64,000 nt of DNA, from the NCBI RefSeq assembly GCF_030683065.1, contig NZ_JAUXMX010000020.1:1-64000 (forward strand). The letters run 5' to 3'. Source of the DNA: Pseudomonas sp. (GTDB lineage: Bacteria; Pseudomonadota; Gammaproteobacteria; Pseudomonadales; Pseudomonadaceae). Both the position numbers and the translations under genes were made by a program. Position 1 is the stretch's first letter; the number at the start of each line of letters is the position of its first letter. The notes beneath the pieces are model-generated. The model searched no databases and was not told the DNA's origin. It saw only the letters and a list, made by a program, of their open reading frames with translations. Positions 9,085 through 17,254 of this stretch are shown here, piece by piece.

Positions 9085-9827
9085 CAGAATTTGGCAATCA
9101 GTGAGGTGGGTAGTAGGGGCAGTAGGCGACCAAGAATCGCCCAAGGCCAGCCGGGAACGTAGGCGCAGTGGTGGCGTTTGTCGATATGCCGGGCGATCAG
9201 GGCGGCGCCGCGCTGCGCATCGATCAGAAAGGGCCGCTTGGGCATATCACTGTTGAGCGGGGTATCGATAAAGCCGGGTAGCAGCAGTGTGGTGTCGATG
9301 CCCTTGCCTCGCAGCTCGGCGCGGCTGGCTTGCATGTAGCTGATCAGGCCGGCTTTGCTCGCCGAGTAGGCGGCGGCATAGGGTAGGCCGCGCTTGCCGG
9401 CGACGGAAGCGACAGCGACCAGATGGCCATGGCCTTGCTGGCGAAAAAGCGCAGTCGCGGCATCCAGGCAGGCAACGGCGCCGATCAGATTGGTTTCCAG
9501 GGTCAGCCTGGCGCGCTCGAAGTGACCGCCACCGACTTTTCCGTTCAGGGCTATACCTGCGTTGGCGATTATCCCGTCTAGCCCGCCCAGGGCGTTTGCA
9601 GCCAGGCCTACGGCGTCCTGGCAGGCCGCGTAGTCGGTAACGTCCAGCGGCAGGACTACTGCCTTGCATCCGAAGCGCGTCTGCAGTTCAGCTGCCAGCA
9701 GGTGCAGGCTGTCTGTACTGCGCGCCGCCAGAGCCAGGTCATAGCCTTTGCTAGCCAGGTCGCGAGCGAGTGCCGCGCCGATGCCGGAACTGGCGCCGGT
9801 GAGTAGATAACGCTTGCCCTGGGTCAT
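9084..9827 (-). CDS. short-chain dehydrogenase/reductase (SDR)
   Basis: NAD(P)-dependent oxidoreductase of classical SDR type, 247 residues. The nucleotide motif T-G-A-S-S-G-I-G is at 10-17, N-A-G at 89-91, catalytic Ser141, Tyr154 and Lys158 in Y-S-A-S-K. A hydrophobic C-terminus (W-P-W-A-I-L-G-R-L-L-P-L-L-P) suggests membrane association and a lipophilic substrate. It lies 12 bases after the aminotransferase gene and overlaps the next gene by ATGA, so the three leftward genes probably form an operon. Confidence 0.88.
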   Translation of the reverse strand: MTQGKRYLLTGASSGIGAALARDLASKGYDLALAARSTDSLHLLAAELQTRFGCKAVVLPLDVTDYAACQDAVGLAANALGGLDGIIANAGIALNGKVGGGHFERARLTLETNLIGAVACLDAATALFRQQGHGHLVAVASVAGKRGLPYAAAYSASKAGLISYMQASRAELRGKGIDTTLLLPGFIDTPLNSDMPKRPFLIDAQRGAALIARHIDKRHHCAYVPGWPWAILGRLLPLLPTSLIAKF

Positions 9828-9839
9828 GGCGATCTCCGG

Positions 9840-11051
9840 TTACTGGCGGTAGCCCTTGAGGAAGCTACCGATGCGGCCAATGGCTTGCTCAAGGTCGTCG
9901 ACCCGCGGCAGGGTGACGACGCGGAAGTGATCCGGCCACGGCCAGTTGAACGCCGTGCCCTGGACGATCAGCAGCTTTTCGGACAGAAGCAGATCCAGGA
10001 CGAATTTCTCGTCGTTGTGGATCGGGCAGACCTTGGGGTCGATCTTGGGGAAGGCGTAGAGCGCGCCCATCGGTTTGACACAACTGACGCCCGGAATGTC
10101 GTTGAGCAGCTCCCAGGTGCGGTTGCGCTGTTCCAGCAACCGCCCGTTGGGCAGCACCAGGTCATTGATGCTCTGGTAGCCGCCCAGCGCGGTCTGGATC
10201 GCATGTTGGCTCGGTACGTTGGCACACAGGCGCATGTTGGCGAGGATGTCGATGCCTTCGATATAGCTCTGCGCGCGGTGTTTCGGACCGGAGATGGCCA
10301 CCCAGCCGGAGCGAAAACCGGCTACCCGGTAGGACTTCGACAGGCCGTTGAAGGTCAGGCAGAGCACGTCCGGGGCCAGCGAAGCGGTGCAGATGTGCAC
10401 GGCATCGTCGTAGAGGATCTTGTCGTAGATCTCGTCGGAGAACAGCACCAGGTTGTGCTGGCGCGCCAGTTCGACGATGTCTTCCAGTACTTCTCTGGAG
10501 TAGACCGCGCCGGTCGGGTTGTTCGGGTTGATCAGCACCAGGGCCTTGGTGTTCGGCGTGATCTTGGCGCGCATGTCGGCGATGTCTGGAAACCAGTCGG
10601 CCTGCTCATCACACAGATAGTGCACTGGCTTGCCGCCAGACAGGGCTACGGCGGCGGTCCACAGCGGGTAGTCGGGAGCCGGGATCAGTACTTCGTCGCC
10701 GTTGTTGAGCAGCGCCTGCATGGCCATCACGATCAGCTCGGAGACACCATTGCCCAAGTAGATGTCTTCGATGCCGACGCCTTCCACCTGCTTCTGCTGG
10801 TAGTACTGCATGATGGCTTTGCGTGCGCTGAAGAGACCCTTGGAGTCGCTGTAGCCCTGGGCTGTCGGCAGGTTGCGGATGACATCCTGAAGGATTTCTT
10901 CCGGTGCTTCGAAACCGAACGACGCCGGGTTGCCAATGTTCAGCTTGAGGATGCGATGACCTTCCTCTTCCAGGCGCTTGGCGTGCTTGAGCACGGGGCC
11001 ACGGATGTCGTAGCAGACATTGGCCAGCTTGTTCGATTTACTGAACTGCAT
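9840..11051 (-). CDS. PLP-dependent aminotransferase, AlaA/YfbQ-like alanine transaminase
   Basis: Fold-type I class I/II aminotransferase, 403 residues; the close relatives AlaA/YfbQ interconvert alanine plus 2-oxoglutarate and pyruvate plus glutamate. Family blocks seen: N-I-G-N-P-A-S-F-G-F-E-A-P-E at the N-terminus, Q-G-Y-S-D-S-K-G-L, L-I-N-P-N-N-P-T-G-A-V-Y-S, the S-D-E-I-Y-D loop, the PLP lysine in N-G-L-S-K-S-Y-R-V-A-G-F-R-S-G-W, and V-V-T-L-P-R. It heads a leftward operon with the SDR gene. P. aeruginosa carries a similar gene annotated only as probable aminotransferase. Confidence 0.88.
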   Translation of the reverse strand: MQFSKSNKLANVCYDIRGPVLKHAKRLEEEGHRILKLNIGNPASFGFEAPEEILQDVIRNLPTAQGYSDSKGLFSARKAIMQYYQQKQVEGVGIEDIYLGNGVSELIVMAMQALLNNGDEVLIPAPDYPLWTAAVALSGGKPVHYLCDEQADWFPDIADMRAKITPNTKALVLINPNNPTGAVYSREVLEDIVELARQHNLVLFSDEIYDKILYDDAVHICTASLAPDVLCLTFNGLSKSYRVAGFRSGWVAISGPKHRAQSYIEGIDILANMRLCANVPSQHAIQTALGGYQSINDLVLPNGRLLEQRNRTWELLNDIPGVSCVKPMGALYAFPKIDPKVCPIHNDEKFVLDLLLSEKLLIVQGTAFNWPWPDHFRVVTLPRVDDLEQAIGRIGSFLKGYRQ

Positions 11052-11252
11052 GTAAGTGATCCCGAGTGGTGAGACGCCGTTGAATTACCGTGTAAAAGAC
11101 TCGAGCAGACGAGCCTTGGCAGGTTGTAGCGTGGGTGACAGACTGGGAGCGAATGATACGTTGCAGCCTGACCTTGGCAAAGGTACTGGTTGGGTTTTTT
11201 ATGGCGTGCCATCCATGGCCGCCACCCTGCGGGCGCGTTGCTACGCGACGTT

Positions 11253-11275
11253 AAAAATCGCTGCTGGCGATTTTT
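11253..11275 (+). promoter_or_regulatory. terminator-like hairpin in the msrB leader
   Basis: AAAAATCGC and GCGATTTTT form a perfect 9-base stem with a 5-base loop and end in five T, 12 bases before the msrB ATG. It can act as an intrinsic terminator or attenuator on the plus strand, or as a structure close to the RBS. Confidence 0.5.
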
Positions 11276-11287
11276 CTATTGAGGATT

Positions 11288-11692
11288 ATGCCTTTGGACA
11301 AGCTCGAAAAACCCTTGGAAGCCTGGCGCGAAGAGCTGTCGGATACGCAGTTTCATGTCTGTCGGCTGGGTGGCACGGAGCGAGCCTTTTCCGGCGAATA
11401 CCATGACAGCAAGACGCCGGGTATTTATCACTGCGCCTGCTGCGGCACTGAGCTGTTCGATTCGGATGCCAAGTTTGACTCCGGGAGTGGCTGGCCCAGC
11501 TACTTTCAGCCGCTCAGTAAAGATGCCATTACCAGCCTGGATGATTTCAGCCACGGCATGCACCGCATCGAAGTGAAGTGTGGCAAATGCGATGCTCATC
11601 TGGGCCATGTGTTCCCCGACGGGCCAGCGCCGACCGGTTTGCGTTACTGCATCAATTCGGCATCGCTGAAGCTGGTTGCGCATCCGCAGTAG
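11288..11692 (+). CDS. msrB: peptide methionine (R)-S-oxide reductase MsrB
   Basis: Reduces the R epimer of methionine sulfoxide in proteins. The ATG at 11288 gives 134 residues, normal for MsrB; an upstream in-frame TTG at 11279 is less likely. Two zinc CxxC pairs are visible (C-A-C-C-G and K-C-G-K-C-D), with [19 protein letters not shown] and catalytic Cys in [10 protein letters not shown]. It sits next to glutathione peroxidase, forming a small oxidant-repair neighbourhood. Confidence 0.95.
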   Translation: MPLDKLEKPLEAWREELSDTQFHVCRLGGTERAFSGEYHDSKTPGIYHCACCGTELFDSDAKFDSGSGWPSYFQPLSKDAITSLDDFSHGMHRIEVKCGKCDAHLGHVFPDGPAPTGLRYCINSASLKLVAHPQ

Positions 11693-11767
11693 GTGTGGAT
11701 TGGGTGGGCTGAAGCGGAACGCCGCCCAACCTGCCCGGAGGTTGGTATATCAATGAGGTTTATAGTT

Positions 11768-11807
11768 GGTCAATTGAATTGTATGCAATTTAATTGACCG
11801 CTATGTT
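11768..11807 (+). promoter_or_regulatory. predicted OspR/OhrR-type operator overlapping the gpx promoter
   Basis: Arms at 11768-11781 (GGTCAATTGAATTG) and 11786-11799 match as an inverted repeat at 13 of 14 positions. A possible -35 TTGTAT (11779-11784) and -10 TATGTT (11802-11807), 17 bases apart, overlap the right half. The architecture fits repression by a dimeric MarR-family protein, and the ospR-type gene lies in the same transcription unit. Binding is inferred, not shown. Confidence 0.75.
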
Positions 11808-11842
11808 GTTCGTCCCTTTCTGGTCAATCGAGAGCCAACAGC

Positions 11843-12324
<482 letters not shown>

Positions 12325-12328
<4 letters not shown>

Positions 12329-12795
12329 AACCCGCACGATTGGGGGAGGAAGATGCCCTGCGGCTGGACAACCAGCTGTGCTTCAAGCTCTACGCGGCCT
12401 CGCGGGCGGTGATTCGTGCCTACAAGCCGATGCTCGATCAACTAAACCTCACCTACCCGCAGTACCTGGTGATGCTGGTGCTCTGGGAGTGGCAGGTTGC
12501 CCCGCCAGCGCAGCCTACGGTCAAGGCCTTGGGCGAGCGTTTGCTGCTTGATTCGGGCACTTTGACGCCGCTGCTCAAGCGCTTGCAACAGCTTGGTTTG
12601 CTGTTGCGCCAGCGCTCGGTAGTGGATGAGCGCGAAGTGCACCTGACGCTGACAGACGCGGGTTGTGTCTTGCGTGAACGCGTGCTGCCGTTACAGCAGC
12701 AGTTGCTTTGCCAGCAGGGCGTCGAGGTTGATGAGCTGGCCGAGCTGCGTGGTCGTGTTGGTCAGTTGCTCGAGCGATTCATGGCGCTGCGTTAG
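12325..12795 (+). CDS. ospR: MarR/OhrR-family redox-sensing repressor, OspR-like
   Basis: DNA-binding peroxide sensor expected to repress the gpx-ospR unit until a cysteine is oxidised. The ATG at 12325 overlaps the gpx stop (ATGA) and gives 156 residues. Cys19 in [13 protein letters not shown] matches the sensing cysteine of OhrR proteins; Cys129 matches the distal partner known in two-Cys members, and Cys114 is an extra one. The winged helix spans about 60-115 with [12 protein letters not shown] as recognition helix. Its 3' end overlaps the convergent sensor kinase gene by 17 bases. Confidence 0.88.
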
Positions 12796-15112
12796 GGTCT
12801 TTTGATGCAGGCAGCCAACGTTCGAGCAGGGCTGCCAGCTCTTCACGGCGAAACGGTTTGGCCAGGTAATCGCTCATGCCGGCGGCACGACACCGCTCGC
12901 GCTCATCGGACAGTGCGTTGGCGGTCAGCGCTATAATTGGCAGTCCGGGGTGATGCCCGCCCTGGCGAATCCTGCGGCTAGCCTCATAGCCGTCCATGAT
13001 CGGCATGTTGCAGTCCATCAGCACCAGGTCGATGTTGTCCTGTTGCAGTTGGCTCAGCGCTTCGCTGCCGTGATTTGCCAGCACAACCTCGCAGCCGAGT
13101 TTGCTGAGCATGCCTTTGGCTACCAATTGGTTGACCGGGTTGTCTTCCACCAGCAGCACGCGCGCTCGTCGCCCGCTCTGTTGCTCGGTAGGGCTTGGCA
13201 CCGGTGAGTTTTCCATTTGCTGGCTGAGGCCGCTACGCAGTGCCTGGAGCAAGGTGTGCCGCGACAAAGGTCGGGCGATTTGCTCAAGCGGCGCCAAGGC
13301 GCGTGCCTGCTCGCCGGGCAAGAAGCTGCCGTAGGCGGTGACCAGCAGGATTGGCGCGCTACACATCGGGCGCATGCGCGGCAGGCACTCCGGGCAATCG
13401 CTGATCAGCATGTCGGCTGTTATGCCGAGCAGGTTTGCATCGGTGTCCAGTCGTTGGTAGTCCACTCCCCATGCCGGTAGCAGCTTGCCAAGCAGTTCGC
13501 TCAGGCCTGAATTGGCCGAGCTGAGTACGGCTACTCGGCCTCTCAGTGCTGGCAAGGGGCGTGTTGGGGCATAGCTTGTTAGTGGTAGCTCAGCGCAGAA
13601 TTTACTGCCGAAGCCCTCCCTGGATTCCAGCTCGAGCCGACCCTGCATCGCCTCGCACAGGCGACGAGTGAGTGCCAAGCCCAGGCCGGTGCCGCCGAAC
13701 TGACGGGTAATACCGATATCTGCCTGAGCAAAGGGTTGATAGATGCGCGCGCGCGCGTCTTCGGCAATACCGATACCGGTGTCTCGGACGGTAATGCGTA
13801 TACCGGTCGGGCTGCTGTCTACGTAGATATCGACCCGGCCGAAACGGGTGAATTTCAGGGCGTTTGACAGCAGATTGCTGATGATTTGCCGCACCCGTGT
13901 TGGATCGCCAAGCACTTGTGCGGGCAGTCGAGGGTCGATCAGGCAGGTCAATTCGACGCTTGGCAAGGCGTTTTGCGAGAGCAGGCTGGCAGTGTCTTCG
14001 GCCATGGTGCCGAGGTCGAAGGGCAGGCTTTCCAGCTTGAGTTGACCCGCTTCGTATTTCGACAGGTCGAGAATGTCATTGAGCAGTTCGACCAGTATTT
14101 TTCCAGAATCGTGGGCAATGGATAGCTGCTGGCGTTGCTCGTTGCCCAGTGGGCCGTCGAGAGACAAGGCGAGCATGCCGAGCAGGCCGTTGAGTGGGGT
14201 GCGGATCTCGTGGCTCATGTTGGCGAGAAACGCCGAGCGGGCCTGGGCCATGTCCAGCGCGATGCGTTTTGCCTGTTGCAGTTCCTGATTGGTCTCGAGC
14301 AGGCGTGCGTTGCTGGCCTTTAATTCGCGTGTGCGAGCCGAGACGATATTTTCCAGCTCATTCAGGTACTCAGTTAGGCGGTTCTCCGCAGCGTAACGTT
14401 GCTCGATCTCCATGGCGATGCTGGATAATTGTTGATTGGTGGTGTCGATCAGGATGCCGATCTCGTCGTGCTCATGACCGCGCGGGTAGGGCAGCCTGCT
14501 GTGGTTGGGGGCGTGCAGGTCGCGACCGCTAAGCGCACGGATTACCTCGATCAGCGGCTTGGTCAGCATGAAATAGAACAGCACCAGCAGGATCAGTGAG
14601 AGCAGCAGGCTGCGGGCGAAACCGGTCAAGAAGGTGAGCGTCGCGCGGCGCAGGAAGTGACTGCCGAATGCATAGGTGTCGACTTCCAGGCGAAGCAGAC
14701 CAAGCGCTTCCTGGGGCGAGTGACTGACGAATAAGGGCGTTTCAAAGTGACGCCTCTCGCCGAACAGGAAATCGCTTAGCAATCGGTAGCGGTCTGTATC
14801 CGCTGGGCGGCTTACCCTGGCCAGGGTCATGTTGCTGTTGTCTATGATTTCGGCACCAATCACCGCCGGTGAGCGCAGCAGTCCCAGCACCAGTTCCTGA
14901 GCCAGCTCGGCGTCGATGTTATAGGCAATGCGTGCGGCGGGGTTGTGGCTGATCTCCATCAGTGCGCTAATCTCGCGATCGATGGAGGCATTTTCACTGG
15001 CATAATCAATGCCCACTTGAATCAAGCTCAGCGCAGTGCCGAGGATAAATGCCACTAGTACGGTCAAACTGGCCTGTTTGAACGACAGGCGTTGGGTGAG
15101 CGATATATCCAT
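12779..15112 (-). CDS. sagS: hybrid sensor histidine kinase, SagS-like
   Basis: Inner-membrane two-component hybrid kinase. The ATG at 15112 gives 777 residues: helix 1 about 14-33, a periplasmic sensor region to about 158, helix 2 about 159-183, then a HAMP-like linker and coiled coil. HisKA has His301 in [11 protein letters not shown], followed by HATPase_c (D-T-G-I-G-I, G-G-T-G-L-G-L). A degenerate receiver-like stretch precedes a C-terminal receiver with phospho-acceptor near Asp700 (V-L-M-D-C-N-M-P). Location beside ospR and the architecture match P. aeruginosa SagS, which governs the switch to biofilm growth; that role is inferred here. Confidence 0.82.
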   Translation of the reverse strand: MDISLTQRLSFKQASLTVLVAFILGTALSLIQVGIDYASENASIDREISALMEISHNPAARIAYNIDAELAQELVLGLLRSPAVIGAEIIDNSNMTLARVSRPADTDRYRLLSDFLFGERRHFETPLFVSHSPQEALGLLRLEVDTYAFGSHFLRRATLTFLTGFARSLLLSLILLVLFYFMLTKPLIEVIRALSGRDLHAPNHSRLPYPRGHEHDEIGILIDTTNQQLSSIAMEIEQRYAAENRLTEYLNELENIVSARTRELKASNARLLETNQELQQAKRIALDMAQARSAFLANMSHEIRTPLNGLLGMLALSLDGPLGNEQRQQLSIAHDSGKILVELLNDILDLSKYEAGQLKLESLPFDLGTMAEDTASLLSQNALPSVELTCLIDPRLPAQVLGDPTRVRQIISNLLSNALKFTRFGRVDIYVDSSPTGIRITVRDTGIGIAEDARARIYQPFAQADIGITRQFGGTGLGLALTRRLCEAMQGRLELESREGFGSKFCAELPLTSYAPTRPLPALRGRVAVLSSANSGLSELLGKLLPAWGVDYQRLDTDANLLGITADMLISDCPECLPRMRPMCSAPILLVTAYGSFLPGEQARALAPLEQIARPLSRHTLLQALRSGLSQQMENSPVPSPTEQQSGRRARVLLVEDNPVNQLVAKGMLSKLGCEVVLANHGSEALSQLQQDNIDLVLMDCNMPIMDGYEASRRIRQGGHHPGLPIIALTANALSDERERCRAAGMSDYLAKPFRREELAALLERWLPASKDPNAAP

Positions 15113-15211
15113 GGGTGGCCGTAATCTCGTGTCCGTGCGCCTGCAAGCATAGCCCATTCGTTCCTGCTGTCGGCAGGAGTGGTTACAGGGCGAAATACCA
15201 AGGAGCAAGTT

Positions 15212-16102
15212 GTGGACTCCCGTTTAAACACTTTTCTACAGCGCGCCGAGAGCGTGCTGGCGCGACTTGAGCCGCTGTTGCCGGCCCAACGTGGCGATAT
15301 CGACTGGCAGCATAGTCTGGCTGCCCGCTGGCATCGTGAGGGTCGCAGTGGGTACTTGCAGCCGTTGAGCATCGACCTTGATCTGAATCTGAGCGATCTG
15401 ATCGGAGTGGACACTCAGCGCGAGCAGTTGGCACGTAATACCCGACAGTTCCTTCAGGGCCTGCCGGCCAACCATGCTTTGCTCTGGGGTGCGCGCGGCA
15501 CCGGGAAATCATCCCTGGTGCGCGCATTGTTGGCCGAGCATGCCACGGCTGGCCTGCGCCTGATCGAGATCGAGCGTGATCATCTGGCGGACCTGCCGCG
15601 CGTGGTCGAGCAACTTGTCCGTTTGCCGCAGCGCTTTGTGCTGTTTTGTGACGATCTGTCTTTCGAAGCCGGCGAGGGCGATTATCGGGTGTTGAAAAGC
15701 GTATTGGATGGCTCGCTGGAGCGCTCGCCGGATAATGTGCTGCTCTACGCCACGTCCAATCGCCGCCATCTGTTGCCGGAGAAGCACAGCGACAACCAGG
15801 CCTCGCAGATAGTCGACGGCGAACTGCACCCCAGCGAAGCGGTGGAGGACAAAATCGCGCTGTCTGATCGTTTTGGTCTGTGGTTGTCTTTCTACCCCTT
15901 CACCCAGGATCACTTTCTCGATGTGGTGCGGCACTGGGTTGAGGTCCTGGCGGTGCAGGCTGGGTTGAACTGGCAGTGGAATGAATCACTGGAAAAAGCG
16001 GCGATCCGCTGGGCGCTGGGGCGCGGTAATCGCAATGGCCGTTGTGCGTATCAGTTCGCCCGGCACTGGGTCGGGCTGCAACTTCTGGAGAGCCAAACAT
16101 GA
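15212..16102 (+). CDS. DUF815-family AAA+ ATPase
   Basis: The GTG at 15212 with AAGGAG six bases upstream gives 296 residues. Walker A G-A-R-G-T-G-K-S is followed by [10 protein letters not shown] (Walker B) and [11 protein letters not shown] (sensor 1), as in DUF815 ATPases related to AAA+ loaders. The biological role of the family is not established. Its stop overlaps the start of the GAF-domain gene (ATGA), so the two are co-translated. A longer in-frame start at 15179 lacks the good RBS. Confidence 0.88.
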   Translation: MDSRLNTFLQRAESVLARLEPLLPAQRGDIDWQHSLAARWHREGRSGYLQPLSIDLDLNLSDLIGVDTQREQLARNTRQFLQGLPANHALLWGARGTGKSSLVRALLAEHATAGLRLIEIERDHLADLPRVVEQLVRLPQRFVLFCDDLSFEAGEGDYRVLKSVLDGSLERSPDNVLLYATSNRRHLLPEKHSDNQASQIVDGELHPSEAVEDKIALSDRFGLWLSFYPFTQDHFLDVVRHWVEVLAVQAGLNWQWNESLEKAAIRWALGRGNRNGRCAYQFARHWVGLQLLESQT

Positions 16103-16575
16103 TTGACCTTGCGCAAACAGAATCTGACGGCTACCCACTGTTAGCCGCGCAACTGCAGGCGCTGTTGGCCGATGAGCGGGATTTTATTGCCAATTCCGCG
16201 CAGTTTTGCGCCTTGCTGTTCCAGGAGCTGGCCGAACTCAACTGGGCTGGTTTCTATCTGATGCGCGGTGAAGAACTGGTGCTGGGGCCATTCCAGGGGC
16301 GGGTCGCCTGTGTGCGCATTCCCCTGGGGCGTGGGGTGTGCGGGGCAGCTGCGGCTACCCGGCAAACACAGCGGGTGGACGATGTGCACGCCTTTACCGG
16401 GCATATCGCCTGCGACAGCGCCTCGCGCAGCGAGTTGGTGGTGCCGCTGATAAAGGCCGGCCGACTGATCGGTGTGCTTGATCTGGATAGTCCGCAATTG
16501 GCCCGCTTTACTGCCGCGGATCAGGCCGGAATCGAACGCCTGGTCGAGATTTTCTTGCGGCTCAGCGACTGTTGA
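16099..16575 (+). CDS. GAF-domain free methionine-(R)-sulfoxide reductase (fRMsr type)
   Basis: 158-residue single GAF domain like YebR/MsrC, which reduces free L-methionine-R-sulfoxide. Typical blocks are N-W-A-G-F-Y-L, L-V-L-G-P-F-Q-G-R-V-A-C-V-R-I-P, G-R-G-V-C-G-A-A-A, V-D-D-V-H-A-F-T-G-H-I-A-C-D-S-A-S-R-S-E-L-V-V-P and V-L-D-L-D-S-P. The three expected cysteines (in V-A-C, V-C-G and I-A-C) are present. ATG overlaps the DUF815 stop, so translation is coupled. Confidence 0.9.
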   Translation: MIDLAQTESDGYPLLAAQLQALLADERDFIANSAQFCALLFQELAELNWAGFYLMRGEELVLGPFQGRVACVRIPLGRGVCGAAAATRQTQRVDDVHAFTGHIACDSASRSELVVPLIKAGRLIGVLDLDSPQLARFTAADQAGIERLVEIFLRLSDC

Positions 16576-16579
16576 TATC

Positions 16580-16616
16580 GCCGCAGCATGCCGGGCTTGG
16601 CCGCGCATGCTGCGGC
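16580..16616 (+). repeat. perfect inverted repeat after the fRMsr gene
   Basis: Twelve-base arms GCCGCAGCATGC and GCATGCTGCGGC enclose 13 bases. No T tract follows, so it is a stable hairpin but not a standard intrinsic terminator. It starts five bases after the stop codon and could protect the mRNA 3' end. Confidence 0.6.
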
Positions 16617-16677
16617 TCGGCACTGCGCGTGTATTGCCTGCGGGCGAGCCGCATGATTGGCCTGCGCGCAGTGTGGC

Positions 16678-17088
16678 TTAGTGCTTGCTGCCTTGGGTGG
16701 GCATGGCGAGTAACTGTTTTTCCTGGTTCCAGTCGAACGGTTCGTCGTTTTCCAGCGCATCGAAGCGTCGTTCTTCCAGGGTCTGGTACATCTCGATTTC
16801 TTCGTCGGGCATGAAGTGCAGGCAATCGCCGCCGAAAAACCAGAGTAAGTCGCGTGGAACCAGGTGGGCGATTTGCGGGTAGCGCTGGAAGATCTGGCTG
16901 ATCAGATCCTGGCCGAGGTAGAGGCTGGCTTCCGGATCGTCCGGCAGGTCGCCCAGCAGTTCGTCGTAGCGCTCCAGGTACATGGCGTGGCTGTCGTCGA
17001 GAATCTGCTCGGCTTCACCCAGGGCAACCAGAATGGTGCGCAGATGGGCGAGCAGGGCGAGGTGATGATCGAGGTGGGCGTTGGCCAT
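16678..17088 (-). CDS. conserved hypothetical protein (Pseudomonas-type, PA2817-like)
   Basis: No function known to me. The ATG at 17088 gives 136 residues (M-A-N-A-H-L-D-H-H); upstream codons lack family character. The protein is acidic and helical, with D-L-L-W-F-F-G-G-D-C-L-H-F-M-P-D-E-E-I as its most conserved-looking patch. No signal peptide or membrane helix. It is transcribed leftward downstream of the acyl-CoA dehydrogenase gene, with about 170 bases between, and may share regulation. Confidence 0.78.
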   Translation of the reverse strand: MANAHLDHHLALLAHLRTILVALGEAEQILDDSHAMYLERYDELLGDLPDDPEASLYLGQDLISQIFQRYPQIAHLVPRDLLWFFGGDCLHFMPDEEIEMYQTLEERRFDALENDEPFDWNQEKQLLAMPTQGSKH

Positions 17089-17254
17089 GGAAAAAATCCT
17101 GTAGGTAAAACGGGCGCGCAAGTATAAGGCCCGCGCGGCCCGCTGTCCCAACCCTTGAACAATTGCTGCGTTTGGCGGGTAGGGTGCGCTGTGCGCACCA
17201 CGTGTGCGCGCACTATTGCTGCGCGCAGTGTCCGCGGCTGCGGGTCGCTCTTCG
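17089..17254. repeat. G+C-rich repeat-like intergenic block before fadE
   Basis: Between 17180 and 17230 the sequence carries TAGGGTGCGCTGTGCGCACCAC and GTGCGCGCACTATTGCTGCGCGCAGTG-like stretches. The first resembles the left arm of the inverted repeat at 30954-31015, so it is probably a degenerate copy of the same dispersed element. No gene is seen. Confidence 0.45.

Noticed and set aside
16576-16677. Inverted repeat considered as a terminator
   Set aside because: Stem is strong but there is no T tract on either strand; listed as a repeat only.
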